Part shown: in pieces, positions 10,133-18,177 of the stretch
How positions within the stretch are numbered: the stretch's first letter is position 1
Layout: every line of letters starts with the position of its first letter
NCBI RefSeq assembly: GCF_001641635.1
Contig: NZ_LUUB01000049.1
Location: 1-44,833 of the forward strand
Direction: 5' to 3'
From: Bradyrhizobium centrolobii
GTDB taxonomy: Bacteria; Pseudomonadota; Alphaproteobacteria; Rhizobiales; Xanthobacteraceae
Length of the DNA stretch: 44,833 nucleotides
Position numbers and translations under genes: made by a program
The notes under the pieces: generated by a model
The model's database searches: none
What the model was told of the DNA's origin: nothing
Seen by the model: only the letters and a program-made list of their open reading frames with translations

Positions 10133-10666
10133 TCAGTCGTTTGGAACCTGCGCCCGCGCGTTGCGCACGCGCTGCGCGACTTTCCGGTGCGGCACGGCGC
10201 CAAATATCGGCTGCGGGTTGCCGTTCGGCTCGAGCCAGGTCTCGTTACTTGCCTGTTGCACCATCTCCTGCCGCTGCCGCTTTGCGGCGTAGTAATAGCC
10301 GCCCGCATAATAACGAATGGCTCGCGCGTGGTCGCCGTTGGCGGCGTGATAGGCGCCGGCGAGATATTTCACGGCGTAGGTGAGGTTGGTGTTGGGATCG
10401 CGCAGGCCGGCGGCATCGCCGGTGTAGCCGAGCCCGCGGGCGGTCGCGAGCTTGATCTGCATCAGCCCGATCGTGCCGCCGCGACCGATCAGATGCGGCT
10501 GGTAGCGGCTTTCGCGCATGATGACGCGGTGCACCAGCGCTTCCGGCACGCCATTGGCGCGCGCATGAGCTGCGACCATCTCGGCGTACTCGCTTTCACC
10601 AGCCTGCGCCGCCTGCGCCACCATCAGCCCGGCCGCGACGAGCGCGGCGATACGCAAAATTTTCAT
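10133..10666 (-). CDS. Small lytic transglycosylase (SLT domain)
   Basis: 177-residue exported murein hydrolase. A signal peptide (MKILRIAALVAAGLMVAQAA) precedes a compact SLT/goose-lysozyme-like domain. The catalytic Glu is Glu52 in the family motif MRESRYQPH. GTIGLMQIKLATARGLGY and NLTYAVKYLAGAYHAANGD are the other SLT motifs. It cleaves peptidoglycan glycan strands in the periplasm. The ATG at 10666 is preferred over a start 30 codons upstream because it follows GAGGAA and gives a clean signal peptide. A candidate CtrA site lies 118 bases upstream. Confidence 0.9.
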   Translation of the reverse strand: MKILRIAALVAAGLMVAQAAQAGESEYAEMVAAHARANGVPEALVHRVIMRESRYQPHLIGRGGTIGLMQIKLATARGLGYTGDAAGLRDPNTNLTYAVKYLAGAYHAANGDHARAIRYYAGGYYYAAKRQRQEMVQQASNETWLEPNGNPQPIFGAVPHRKVAQRVRNARAQVPND

Positions 10667-10783
10667 CGAAATGTTCCTCGGCAGAACGGACCTGCGCCTG
10701 TGCGCGTTAGGCCGTGGGAACGCGGCGATGATGTGGCGAAACGACGCCATCGGCAATTTTGGGCGCGCCGTCGTTTTTACGAC

Positions 10784-10798
10784 TTAAACCTAGGTTAA
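10784..10798. promoter_or_regulatory. Candidate CtrA binding site
   Basis: TTAA, seven bases, TTAA: the full consensus of the alphaproteobacterial cell-cycle regulator CtrA. It lies between the divergent transglycosylase (minus) and zinc-ribbon (plus) genes, 118 and 104 bases from their starts. Binding is inferred from the motif alone. Confidence 0.55.
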
Positions 10799-10901
10799 GA
10801 GTGAAGTTGGCGGAGTGCCGTACGCGGCAGCGGGCCTGTCCATTCGCGCATCCGCCCAAGCCAAAAATGGCTAGTCAAAACCAGCAATTTGGGAGACGTC
10901 C

Positions 10902-11099
10902 ATGACCAGAGCAGACATCGACATCCCCAAGCATAACCCTTGTGCCCAGTGCGGTACGCCGATCGCGAAGCCCGACTGGATTGAGCCGGGCGAGGGCCGC
11001 GTCTCCTATCTCTGGACGTGCCGCGCCTGCGGCTATCGCTTCGAGGCGGTGGCGATCTTCGATTCTTCTTCCATCGAACATCCGCCGCTCGCGGCCTGA
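10902..11099 (+). CDS. Small zinc-ribbon protein
   Basis: 65-residue protein with two CxxC pairs, Cys14/Cys17 (PCAQC) and Cys40/Cys43 (TCRAC), spaced as in a single zinc ribbon. The rest is soluble and has no other domain. GGGAGACG precedes the ATG. Its function is unknown; proteins this size with one ribbon may bind nucleic acid or a protein partner. Its 5' region contains the candidate CtrA site shared with the divergent gene. Confidence 0.8.
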   Translation: MTRADIDIPKHNPCAQCGTPIAKPDWIEPGEGRVSYLWTCRACGYRFEAVAIFDSSSIEHPPLAA

Positions 11100-11124
11100 G
11101 CCGCGTTGCTGCACATTGCGATCT

Positions 11125-11250
11125 CTCACCTCTCCCATAGGGAGAGGTCGGCGCGAAGCGCCGGGTGAGGGGTTGCGCTCTCTCGTGGGACCTGCACCCC
11201 CTCACCCGATTTGCTGCGCAAATCGACCTCTCTCCGCTGGGGAGAGGTGA
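11125..11250. repeat. Palindromic repeat (family C, copy 1)
   Basis: Starts CACCTCTCCC-ATA-GGGAGAGGTCG and ends CGACCTCTCTCCGC-TGG-GGAGAGGTG, with CGGGTGAGGGG and CCCCTCACCC in the middle. Both ends are hairpins and the two halves pair with each other. Related copies are at 16325, 27056, 30510 (partial) and 38972. Confidence 0.8.
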
Positions 11251-11260
11251 AGTAGATGCA

Positions 11261-12586
11261 TCACGCCGCGAGCCGCGGCTGCTGCCACACCGGCAATTGC
11301 ATCCGTACGATCAGCCCGTGCGGCTCGCGGTCGTGCAGCGACAGATCGCCGCCATGAGCGAGCGCAATCGCGCGCGCGATCGACAGGCCCAGCCCGAAGC
11401 CGGTCGAGTCGTCCATTGTGCGCGCGTCGTCGCCGCGCACGAACGGCTCCAGCATCTCCTGCTTGCGCGCATCCGAAATGCCGGGGCCATCGTCCTCGAC
11501 ATCGATGATGAGCTTGCTGCCCTCGACGTCGAGGCGGATCGTGACTTCGGCGCCGAAGCGCACGGCATTCTCGACGAGATTGGTGATGCCGCGGTGCAGG
11601 TCGTCGGGACGTGCGACGGCGGTCGCCGATGCCGGGCCGTCATAGTGCACGACGTGGCCCATGTCGCCGAACTGGTCGGCGACGAGCTGGAGCGTGCTTG
11701 CGATGTCGACCAGGGTCACCGCCTCCATCTTGCGGTCGTTGCGCAAGAGCGACAGCACGGATTCCAGCATCGAGCGCATCTGGTCGAGATCGATCAGCAT
11801 GCGCTTGCGGTTGCCTTCGTCCTCGATGAACTCGGCGCGCAGCCTTAAGCGCGTGATCGGGGTGCGCAGATCGTGGCTGATCGCGGCCAGCATCCTGGTG
11901 CGATCGGACATCAGCCGCGCGATCCGCTCATGCATGCGGTTGAGTGCGCGCGCGACCTGGCGGATCTCCTCCGGGCCGCGCTCGGGCAGCGGCTCGGCCG
12001 TGCCGTCGAGGCTGAAATTCTCGGCGGCCTTGGCGAAGGACGACAGCGGCGTGGCCAGCGCACGCGCGGCCCACAGGCCGAGCACGGTGACGCAGATGAA
12101 GGCGGTCATCAGCGTCATCAGCCAGGGCGCGCCCCAGAACCACGGACGCGGACCGTTGTCCACGCGGCCCGCGACCATGGTGCCGTCGGGCAATTCGACG
12201 CCGATACGGCGCACGCCGCCGTCGGGGGCAAGCTGCACCACCTTGTAGCCGCGGCCGAGGTGACGGCGGATCCCGTGCAAATGTGCACTTTCGCTCTCCT
12301 CGACGGTCGTCGCCGTACCGGGCGCGAGCGTCTCGATGCCGAGCTTGGGGAAGGCGCGCGCGAGATCGGCGATGAGGCGCGGCCGCTCGCTCTCGCTGGC
12401 CGAGCCGAGCAGCAGCGCGGCATCGGTCAATTGATGGGCGCCGTCCGGCGGCGTGTCCGGGCGGTCCGGCCGGCTGATCAGGAAGGCGGTGGTGACGACG
12501 AGATGGAGCGCCACCGTCGAAGCCAGGACGAGCGCGGCGATCTGCCCGCCGATGCCCTTGAGATGGAAGAACCCGATCGGCTTCAT
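11261..12586 (-). CDS. Sensor histidine kinase, EnvZ-like
   Basis: 441-residue membrane kinase. One membrane segment at about 15-38, a periplasmic part to about 150, a second segment at about 155-177, then HAMP. The HisKA H-box is AAISHDLRTPITRL with phospho-accepting His238. The ATPase domain has the N-box NLVENAVRFG, G1 DVEDDGPGISDA and G2 GFGLGLSIARAIALAHGG. The layout matches EnvZ-type kinases; the signal is unknown. It follows its response regulator gene by 13 bases and is surely co-transcribed. Confidence 0.93.
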   Translation of the reverse strand: MKPIGFFHLKGIGGQIAALVLASTVALHLVVTTAFLISRPDRPDTPPDGAHQLTDAALLLGSASESERPRLIADLARAFPKLGIETLAPGTATTVEESESAHLHGIRRHLGRGYKVVQLAPDGGVRRIGVELPDGTMVAGRVDNGPRPWFWGAPWLMTLMTAFICVTVLGLWAARALATPLSSFAKAAENFSLDGTAEPLPERGPEEIRQVARALNRMHERIARLMSDRTRMLAAISHDLRTPITRLRLRAEFIEDEGNRKRMLIDLDQMRSMLESVLSLLRNDRKMEAVTLVDIASTLQLVADQFGDMGHVVHYDGPASATAVARPDDLHRGITNLVENAVRFGAEVTIRLDVEGSKLIIDVEDDGPGISDARKQEMLEPFVRGDDARTMDDSTGFGLGLSIARAIALAHGGDLSLHDREPHGLIVRMQLPVWQQPRLAA

Positions 12587-12599
12587 GGCCGGCGCCGCC

Positions 12600-13340
12600 T
12601 CAATTGCTCAGGGGCGCCGTGACCGCTTCCGTCCTTGGCGTGAACAAATAGCCGCCCGAGCGGACCGTCTTGATGATGGTCGGGTCCTGCGGATTGGGCT
12701 CGATCTTGCGGCGGATGCGGCTGACCAGCACGTCGATCGAGCGCTCGAACGAACCGGTGTTGCGCCCCTGCGTGAGGTCGAGCAGGCTGTCGCGCGACAG
12801 CACGCGGCCGGGCCGCTCGCAGAACGTGCGGAGCAGGTCGAACTCGGCGCTGGTCACCGCGACGCGCGCGCCTTCGGGGTTGCGCAATTCGCGCAGCCGC
12901 AGGTCGATGCGCCAGCCCTCGAAGGCCAGCGTGCTCGCGCCTTCGATCGAGCTTGCGGCCTGGGCCGCCGCCTGGCGGCGCAGCACCGCGTTGATGCGCG
13001 CGAGCAGCTCGCGCGGGTTGAACGGCTTCGGCAAATAGTCGTCCGCGCCCATCTCCAGGCCGACGATGCGGTCGACATCCTCGCCGCGCGCGGTCAGCAT
13101 GATGATCGGCGTCTGTGCCTCCGAGCGCACCTTTCGGCACAGGCTCAGGCCGTCCTCGCCGGGCAGCATGACGTCGAGGATGATGAGGTCGACGCGGTGA
13201 TCGGCCATGGCGCGCGCCATCTCGCGCCCGTCGCTCACGGCGGTGACGTTGCAGGCATTGTTGCGCAGGTACTTCGCAATCAACGTCCGGGTTTCGCGGT
13301 CGTCCTCGACGACCAGGATGTTGGGATTGAGAATGGCCAT
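12600..13340 (-). CDS. OmpR-family response regulator
   Basis: 246-residue two-component regulator. The receiver has acidic pocket Asp13/Asp14, phospho-acceptor Asp56 in LIILDVMLPGEDG and Lys105 in DDYLPKPF. The C-terminal winged helix ends DVLVSRIRRKIEPNP and IIKTVRSGGYLFTP, as in OmpR/PhoB proteins. The ATG at 13340 starts the receiver; an upstream extension of 51 codons has no homology. It is the partner of the kinase 13 bases downstream and may control the divergent gene at 13520, which shares its promoter region. Confidence 0.95.
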   Translation of the reverse strand: MAILNPNILVVEDDRETRTLIAKYLRNNACNVTAVSDGREMARAMADHRVDLIILDVMLPGEDGLSLCRKVRSEAQTPIIMLTARGEDVDRIVGLEMGADDYLPKPFNPRELLARINAVLRRQAAAQAASSIEGASTLAFEGWRIDLRLRELRNPEGARVAVTSAEFDLLRTFCERPGRVLSRDSLLDLTQGRNTGSFERSIDVLVSRIRRKIEPNPQDPTIIKTVRSGGYLFTPRTEAVTAPLSN

Positions 13341-13465
13341 GAGCTTTGTTTGTCCAAGATTCGGGCCGAATGGCGAATATTTTTGTTTCCGTTTGTTTCT
13401 GGCTGCGCTGATCGCAACACCCGGCAACAGCCGGACTGGGGAACGGCAAGGTCTCGTTAAGAGCG

Positions 13466-13473
13466 TTAACCAT
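13466..13473 (+). promoter_or_regulatory. Candidate CtrA half-site
   Basis: TTAACCAT, the extended CtrA half-site, lies between the divergent response regulator and the gene at 13520. A TTAA also occurs 5 bases upstream (13457-13460), which is not the canonical 7-base spacing. Weak on its own. Confidence 0.35.
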
Positions 13474-13519
13474 ACCGTCAAACCGTCGCGCAAGATACCG
13501 TAGAAACCCCGGAGCCATC

Positions 13520-14092
13520 ATGAGCACGATCGCGTCGCTCTCAAGCAGCAGCTACCAGTCGCCGCTACAGCGGCTACAGCAGGAATTGCAATCGGAAGTC
13601 TCCGCCGGCACGATCTCGTCGTCGGACCAGTCCGCGCTCTCGACGGCGCTCAACGACATCGACACTGCGCTCCAGCAGAGCCGCGCCAGCGACGAGTCCA
13701 GCGGCACGCGTCCCTCGAAGGACGACATGAAGTCGAAGATCGATGACCTCATCTCCAACGAGGTCGCGAACGGGACGTTGACCTCCGACCAGGCCGACGA
13801 GCTCAAGGGCGTGTTCGAGGCCACGTTCTCCAAGGGCCCGCAGGGCGCAGGTGGCGCGGGCGGACCGCCGCCCGGTCCGCCGCCGTCGGATGACAGCTCC
13901 GACTCGTCCTCGCCCACGGACTCGACGAGCAGCACCTCGAGCGACCAGACCACGGCCGAGATCCTTCAGCAGTTTCTCCAGGCACTCCAGCAGTCGCAGT
14001 CGTCGACCACGGGTTACGGCGCAAATGGCAGCTCGACGAACTCGTCGAGCAGCTCGGACTTTTCCGCGCTTCTGATCGACTACAAGAGCTGA
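13520..14092 (+). CDS. Ser-rich protein with two tandem helical repeats
   Basis: 190 residues, unrecognised. Two related units are visible: EVSAGTISSSDQSALSTALN (about residues 26-45) and EVANGTLTSDQADELKGVF (about 81-99), both with the pattern E-V-x2-G-T-hydrophobic-[ST]-S-x-DQ. Each is part of an amphipathic helical pair. A Gly/Pro-rich linker (GGAGGPPPGPPP) leads to a Ser/Thr/Asp-rich tail and a short C-terminal helix. No classical signal peptide, but the low-complexity composition suggests a surface or secreted protein. GGAGCC precedes the ATG. It is divergent from the two-component operon and may be its target. Confidence 0.7.
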   Translation: MSTIASLSSSSYQSPLQRLQQELQSEVSAGTISSSDQSALSTALNDIDTALQQSRASDESSGTRPSKDDMKSKIDDLISNEVANGTLTSDQADELKGVFEATFSKGPQGAGGAGGPPPGPPPSDDSSDSSSPTDSTSSTSSDQTTAEILQQFLQALQQSQSSTTGYGANGSSTNSSSSSDFSALLIDYKS

Positions 14093-14256
14093 CCTGGGCG
14101 ACGCAGGTTGGCGCGTTCCTCGCCGCGATCATGCTTCTTCCCAGGGCGCGTGACCGTCGGCGGGGAACCGTGCGTCGCGAACGTTCCTGCGTGATTGCGG
14201 AACATTCATCGCAATGCGGCGGCACGCGAAAGTAGCAGCGAAATTGCCGCACGGTC

Positions 14257-14281
14257 GGAACTGCGACTGATCGAGGCTGTT
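14257..14281 (+). promoter_or_regulatory. Candidate EcfG general-stress promoter
   Basis: GGAAC at 14257-14261, 17 bases, then GTT at 14279-14281: the -35/-10 signature of the alphaproteobacterial ECF sigma factor EcfG. It lies 39 bases before the PRC-barrel gene, a good leader length. Function is inferred from the motif and position. Confidence 0.6.
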
Positions 14282-14319
14282 TTCTCCGCACAAGGTTTCT
14301 TGTTGAAGGAGAGGACAAC

Positions 14320-14874
14320 ATGTTGATCAAATCGATCGCGGCCGGCCTCGCCGGGACCGCGCTACTGGCGACTGTAGCGTTTGCACAGTCGCCGACCGCC
14401 ACCGGCGACAAGGCGCCGCCGGCGGCCACCGCGACAACCACGAGCACCTCGGCGTCGAACGAGTGGCGTGCATCGAAGATGTCTGGCCTGAGGGTCTACA
14501 ACGACGCCAACGAGAACATCGGCTCGATCAACGATCTGCTGATGGACAAGAGCGGCAACATCAAGATCGCCGTGATCGGCGTCGGCGGCTTCCTCGGCAT
14601 GGGCGAGCATCTGGTCGCCGTGCCCTACGAAAAGCTGAAGTTCTCCGACGAGGCCATCGCTTACTCCAGCACCGCCACGAACCCGCCGGGCGCCCCGGGC
14701 GCCCCGGGCGCCAAGCCCCCTGCCTCCACGACGACAGGCGCTGCGACCGGCACCGACAAGACCGCGACGACCACGACCAAGTCGTCCTCGTCGAAGTGGT
14801 ATCCGGACCATGCCGTGTTCAACGCGAGCAAGGACGAACTGAAGAACATGCCAGAGTTCAAGTACTCGGAGTAA
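14320..14874 (+). CDS. Exported PRC-barrel domain protein
   Basis: 184 residues. A signal peptide (MLIKSIAAGLAGTALLATVAFA) is followed by a Thr/Ala-rich linker and a PRC-barrel (about residues 47-115). MSGLRVYNDANENIGSINDL and IAVIGVGGFLGMGEHLVAVP are the family signatures. A second low-complexity Pro/Thr/Lys linker leads to the C-terminal WYPDHAVFNASKDELKNMP motif. PRC-barrel proteins of this exported type are common in rhizobia and are often stress-induced, although their activity is unknown. GGAGAGGA precedes the start. The upstream candidate EcfG promoter fits a general stress role. Confidence 0.88.
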   Translation: MLIKSIAAGLAGTALLATVAFAQSPTATGDKAPPAATATTTSTSASNEWRASKMSGLRVYNDANENIGSINDLLMDKSGNIKIAVIGVGGFLGMGEHLVAVPYEKLKFSDEAIAYSSTATNPPGAPGAPGAKPPASTTTGAATGTDKTATTTTKSSSSKWYPDHAVFNASKDELKNMPEFKYSE

Positions 14875-14902
14875 TGCGGTCCAGCTGACGGTCGAAACGA
14901 AG

Positions 14903-14926
14903 CGCGCCCGGCGAAAGCCGGGCGCG
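14903..14926 (+). terminator. Hairpin terminator after the PRC-barrel gene
   Basis: A perfect 10-base stem CGCGCCCGGC/GCCGGGCGCG closes a GAAA tetraloop and is followed by TTGT. It begins 28 bases after the stop codon. It can serve the rightward gene, and possibly the leftward binding-protein gene that ends at 14975. Confidence 0.75.
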
Positions 14927-14974
14927 TTGTCGTATTGCTTTCACCTCACCGCAGGCGGGAGAGGGAGAAGATAC

Positions 14975-16189
14975 TCAATTCCCCTTCACCAGCGGGCAGC
15001 CGCCTTTGTCGAGCGGGCGGAACGCTTCGTCGCCGGGCACTGAGGCGATCAGCTTGTAGAGGTCCCACTCGCCCTTGGACTCCTCGGGCTTCTTGACCTC
15101 GAACAGATACATGTCGTGGACCATGCGGCCGTCGATGCGGATCTTGCCGTTCTTGGCGAAGAAATCATTGATCGGCGTGGCGCGCATCTGATCCATGACC
15201 TTGGGCGCCTCGTCGGTCTTGATGGCGTCGATCGCCTTCAGATAGTGCATGGTCGCCGAATAAAGGCCCGCCTGGATCATGGTCGGCATGTGGCCGACCT
15301 TCTCGTTGAAGCGCTTCGAGAAGGCGCGCGTTTCGTCGTTCATGTCCCAGTAGAACGCGTCGGTGACGATCAGGCCTTGCGTCGCCTTGATGCCGAGCGA
15401 ATGCGTGTCCGTGATCTCCTGCAGGAGCGCGATCATCTTCTGGCCGCCTTGCGTCAGACCGAATTCGGCCGCCTGCTTCAGCGCGTTGGTGGTGTCGCCA
15501 CCGGCATTCGCCAGCGCGACCACCTTGGCCTTGGAGGCCTGGGCCTGGAGCAGGAAGGAGGAGAAGTCGGACGAGTTGAGCGGATGGCGCACGTCGCCGA
15601 GCACCTTGCCGCCGCTCTCCTTGACCACGTTGGCGGCGTCACGCTCGAGCGCCATGCCGAAGGCGTAGTCGGCGGTCACGAAGAACCAGGTGTCCTCGCC
15701 GCGCTTCACCATCGCCTTGCCTGCGACGTTCGACAGCGCGTAGGTGTCGTAGGTCCAGTGCACCGTGTTGGGCGAACATTGCGCGCCGGTGATGTCGGAC
15801 GAGCCGCCGCCGGAATTGATGTGGATCTTGTTCTTCTCGCGGGTCAGCGCCGAGATCGGCAGTGCCACCGAGGAGGTCGGCACGTCGAAGATCGCATCGA
15901 CCTTGTCGTTGTCGTACCAGTTACGGGCGATGTTGACGCCGACGTCCGGCTTGTTCTGGTGGTCGGCCGCGATCACCTGCACCGGCTTGCCGGCGACTTT
16001 GGCGCCGTAATCGGCGACCGCCATCTCCACGGCGGCGAGCGAGCCCTTGCCGGTCGCGTCCGCATAGAGGCTCGACATGTCCGTGAGCACGCCGATCTTG
16101 ACGACGTCATCAGAAATCTGCGCGTGTGCCGTGCCGCTGGTGGCGGCAATGGCGAGACCGGCCGCGACAGCGGCGAAGAGTTTGTGCAT
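14975..16189 (-). CDS. ABC transporter substrate-binding protein, branched-chain amino acid type
   Basis: 404-residue periplasmic binding protein of the Leu/Ile/Val-binding (Peripla_BP_6) family. A signal peptide (MHKLFAAVAAGLAIAATSG, ending near AHA) precedes the typical opening DDVVKIGVLTDMSSLYADATG. DHQNKPDVGVNIARNWYDND, INSGGGSSDITGAQCSPNTVH and HPLNSSDFSSFLLQAQASKA are family features. It should capture a small organic solute for an inner-membrane permease. No permease or ATPase gene is nearby, so it is an orphan. The ligand cannot be told; rhizobial genomes carry many paralogues with diverse ligands. Confidence 0.9.
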   Translation of the reverse strand: MHKLFAAVAAGLAIAATSGTAHAQISDDVVKIGVLTDMSSLYADATGKGSLAAVEMAVADYGAKVAGKPVQVIAADHQNKPDVGVNIARNWYDNDKVDAIFDVPTSSVALPISALTREKNKIHINSGGGSSDITGAQCSPNTVHWTYDTYALSNVAGKAMVKRGEDTWFFVTADYAFGMALERDAANVVKESGGKVLGDVRHPLNSSDFSSFLLQAQASKAKVVALANAGGDTTNALKQAAEFGLTQGGQKMIALLQEITDTHSLGIKATQGLIVTDAFYWDMNDETRAFSKRFNEKVGHMPTMIQAGLYSATMHYLKAIDAIKTDEAPKVMDQMRATPINDFFAKNGKIRIDGRMVHDMYLFEVKKPEESKGEWDLYKLIASVPGDEAFRPLDKGGCPLVKGN

Positions 16190-16324
16190 GGTTGTTTTTC
16201 TCCCTGTGAGTTGTTCTTTGGGCTTCGTTGCAGGCCCCTTCTAGCCGCAATCGAAGTCGCCAGCAAAGCCAACAGCGCGGGAGGCGGTTGAGAATAAGTA
16301 GTAGGGGGTGAGCGGTGTTTCTTT

Positions 16325-16470
16325 GCCTCTCCCCGCTTGCGGGGAGAGGCCGCATCGCATCGAAGATGCGATGCGGGTGAGGGGGACTCTCCGCGATTCC
16401 GTCACTCACCGTCTTTGTGAATGCAGCCCCTCACCCCAACCCTCTCCCCGCGAAGAGCGGGGAGAGGGAG
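16325..16470. repeat. Palindromic repeat (family C, copy 2)
   Basis: Left end GCCTCTCCCCGC-TT-GCGGGGAGAGGC, then CGCATCGCATC-GAA-GATGCGATGCG, then a spacer, then CCCCTCACCCCAACCCTCTC and a closing hairpin CTCTCCCCGC-GAAGA-GCGGGGAGAG. Three nested hairpins. Very similar to copy 3 at 27056. Confidence 0.82.
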
Positions 16471-16477
16471 TAGGCGC

Positions 16478-18046
16478 CTACATCCCCTGCAGCTTCGTCA
16501 CGGACACGTTGAGCGAGCCACCGGCTTCCGCGATCACGCGCAGCGTCTTGGAATCGAACGCGATGTCGGCGAGCGTCAGGCTGTCGATCCTGGCCTCTAC
16601 GCGCAGGCCGTCCTCGCTCTTCTGGTAGTCGGCGATCGCGGCCGCGATCTTTTCGCGCGCGTTGGCGGCGATCGGCTTGAGGTCGAGCGTCGCCTTCTGC
16701 AGCAATGCCTGCTGCATCTGCGGCACCACCGCGCGCGCGGCGGCCCCTAACAGGCCGAACGCCGCCTCGGACTCCACCGCAAGCTGGATATCGGCAAGCC
16801 GCAGCGTCTGCTGCGCCTGGTCGAGCATCGGCCGGCCCCAGATGTGCACGGTTGCCTCCGCGCCGAGGCCGAACCAGCTCTTCTTCTCCTTGGCGCGCAC
16901 CAGGAGCGAGATCAGGAGCCGGTCCCCCGACGGGATGATGTTGACGCTCTTGACGGTGACGTCGACCGGGCCGGAGCCGTCCTCGGGATAGGTGTGGCCG
17001 ACCATTTGCGCGGCGATGAGCTTGTTGATCTCGGTGAAGGGCACGTCGATCGGCACGCCGATGCTCACGCCCGTGCCGGTCGGCGGCACGATCGAGATCT
17101 TGTCGGGGAACGGGCAATCGGGCTTGGTTTGCGCCGCGGTGACACGTGTCTCCGCCTCCAGGCCGAGCAGCAGCGTCACGGCCTGCGCATCGACGCGCGG
17201 CTGCGCCGCAATCGCGCGGATCGGCTTCATCTCGAGCCAGAGCGGCGGCAGCGCGGCCGAGGAGCCCGTGCCCTGCAGCGGGATCGAGCGGCAGGCCTTG
17301 GCCCATTGCACCTTTGCATTCTCGCGCAGGCTCGGATCGTTGCGGATCCGCTCGGCGGCGATGTTGAGCTGGTCGCCGACCGTCTTGTCGATCAGCGGTT
17401 TCACCTGCGCCGGCACGTTGACCTTGGCGCCGGCGACCGAGAGGTTGGTGTCGCCGAGATTGACCTGGGCGCCGAGGTTGGGCTCGAGATGCCAGGCGGC
17501 CGCGAGCTTCGGGCGCGAGGTGATGACCACGTTGCCCTTGATCTCGGCGCTGGCATTCAGGTTCTTGATATTGACCGCGCCGATTTGTTTCGCCGCGTTG
17601 CCGCCGAGCACGCTGCCGAGTGCCTCGCCGAGCGCGCCGGTGGCCTTCGACGACAGCGACCCTGTCACGTTCAGCTTGCCGGTGAGCGGTGTCGACAGCG
17701 TCAGCACGTCCTTGTCGCCGGTTGCCGAAATCGGCCCGCGCATCGCGGACCAGCCGATGTCGGCGTCCTGCAGGATCTGCGAGATCGGATTTTCGGCCTT
17801 TCCGGCGAAATTGCGCGGCGCATTCCGCTCGGCCTGTTCCCGGATCGCCGACAGCGCGATGGAAACCGGTGCCACCACGATCGAGCTCTTCGAGACTGGC
17901 GGCAGCGGCGGCAGTTGCGCGACCGCGGGCGCAGGCCCGGTCGCGCGTGGCGACAACCAGTCCATCGTCTTCAGGCTGAAGAAAAACGACGCCGCCAGCA
18001 CCGCAACGGCGATCAGGACAGTCTTCAAGTTCAACGTTAGTCGCAT
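16478..18046 (-). CDS. DUF4403 family protein
   Basis: 522-residue protein with a single N-terminal membrane segment (about residues 8-27, VLIAVAVLAASFFFSLKTM), so mostly periplasmic. The body matches the DUF4403 pattern: repeated lipid-binding-like beta/alpha segments such as SSIVVAPVSIALSAIREQAE and NPISQILQDADIGWSAMRG in the first half, and a second related half containing RVDAQAVTLLLGLEAETRV. The role of the family is unknown; an envelope function is inferred from topology. GGGGG precedes the ATG at 18046. It stands alone between two leftward units. Confidence 0.85.
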   Translation of the reverse strand: MRLTLNLKTVLIAVAVLAASFFFSLKTMDWLSPRATGPAPAVAQLPPLPPVSKSSIVVAPVSIALSAIREQAERNAPRNFAGKAENPISQILQDADIGWSAMRGPISATGDKDVLTLSTPLTGKLNVTGSLSSKATGALGEALGSVLGGNAAKQIGAVNIKNLNASAEIKGNVVITSRPKLAAAWHLEPNLGAQVNLGDTNLSVAGAKVNVPAQVKPLIDKTVGDQLNIAAERIRNDPSLRENAKVQWAKACRSIPLQGTGSSAALPPLWLEMKPIRAIAAQPRVDAQAVTLLLGLEAETRVTAAQTKPDCPFPDKISIVPPTGTGVSIGVPIDVPFTEINKLIAAQMVGHTYPEDGSGPVDVTVKSVNIIPSGDRLLISLLVRAKEKKSWFGLGAEATVHIWGRPMLDQAQQTLRLADIQLAVESEAAFGLLGAAARAVVPQMQQALLQKATLDLKPIAANAREKIAAAIADYQKSEDGLRVEARIDSLTLADIAFDSKTLRVIAEAGGSLNVSVTKLQGM

Positions 18047-18177
18047 CAATCCCCCAAACCGCCCCGGGGCGGAGTCTACAGGGCAGGCGAGGAGGGCGCT
18101 AGAGCGCAGGGATGGGGTGGAATTGGGGCGAAATGATTAACGTCCGCGGACGTGCCGTTGCCGAGGTGTTCGGGCCA

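Noticed and set aside
11125..11250. Possible CRISPR array
   Set aside because: Repeats are inverted hairpins with no regular spacers; no cas genes in the window.
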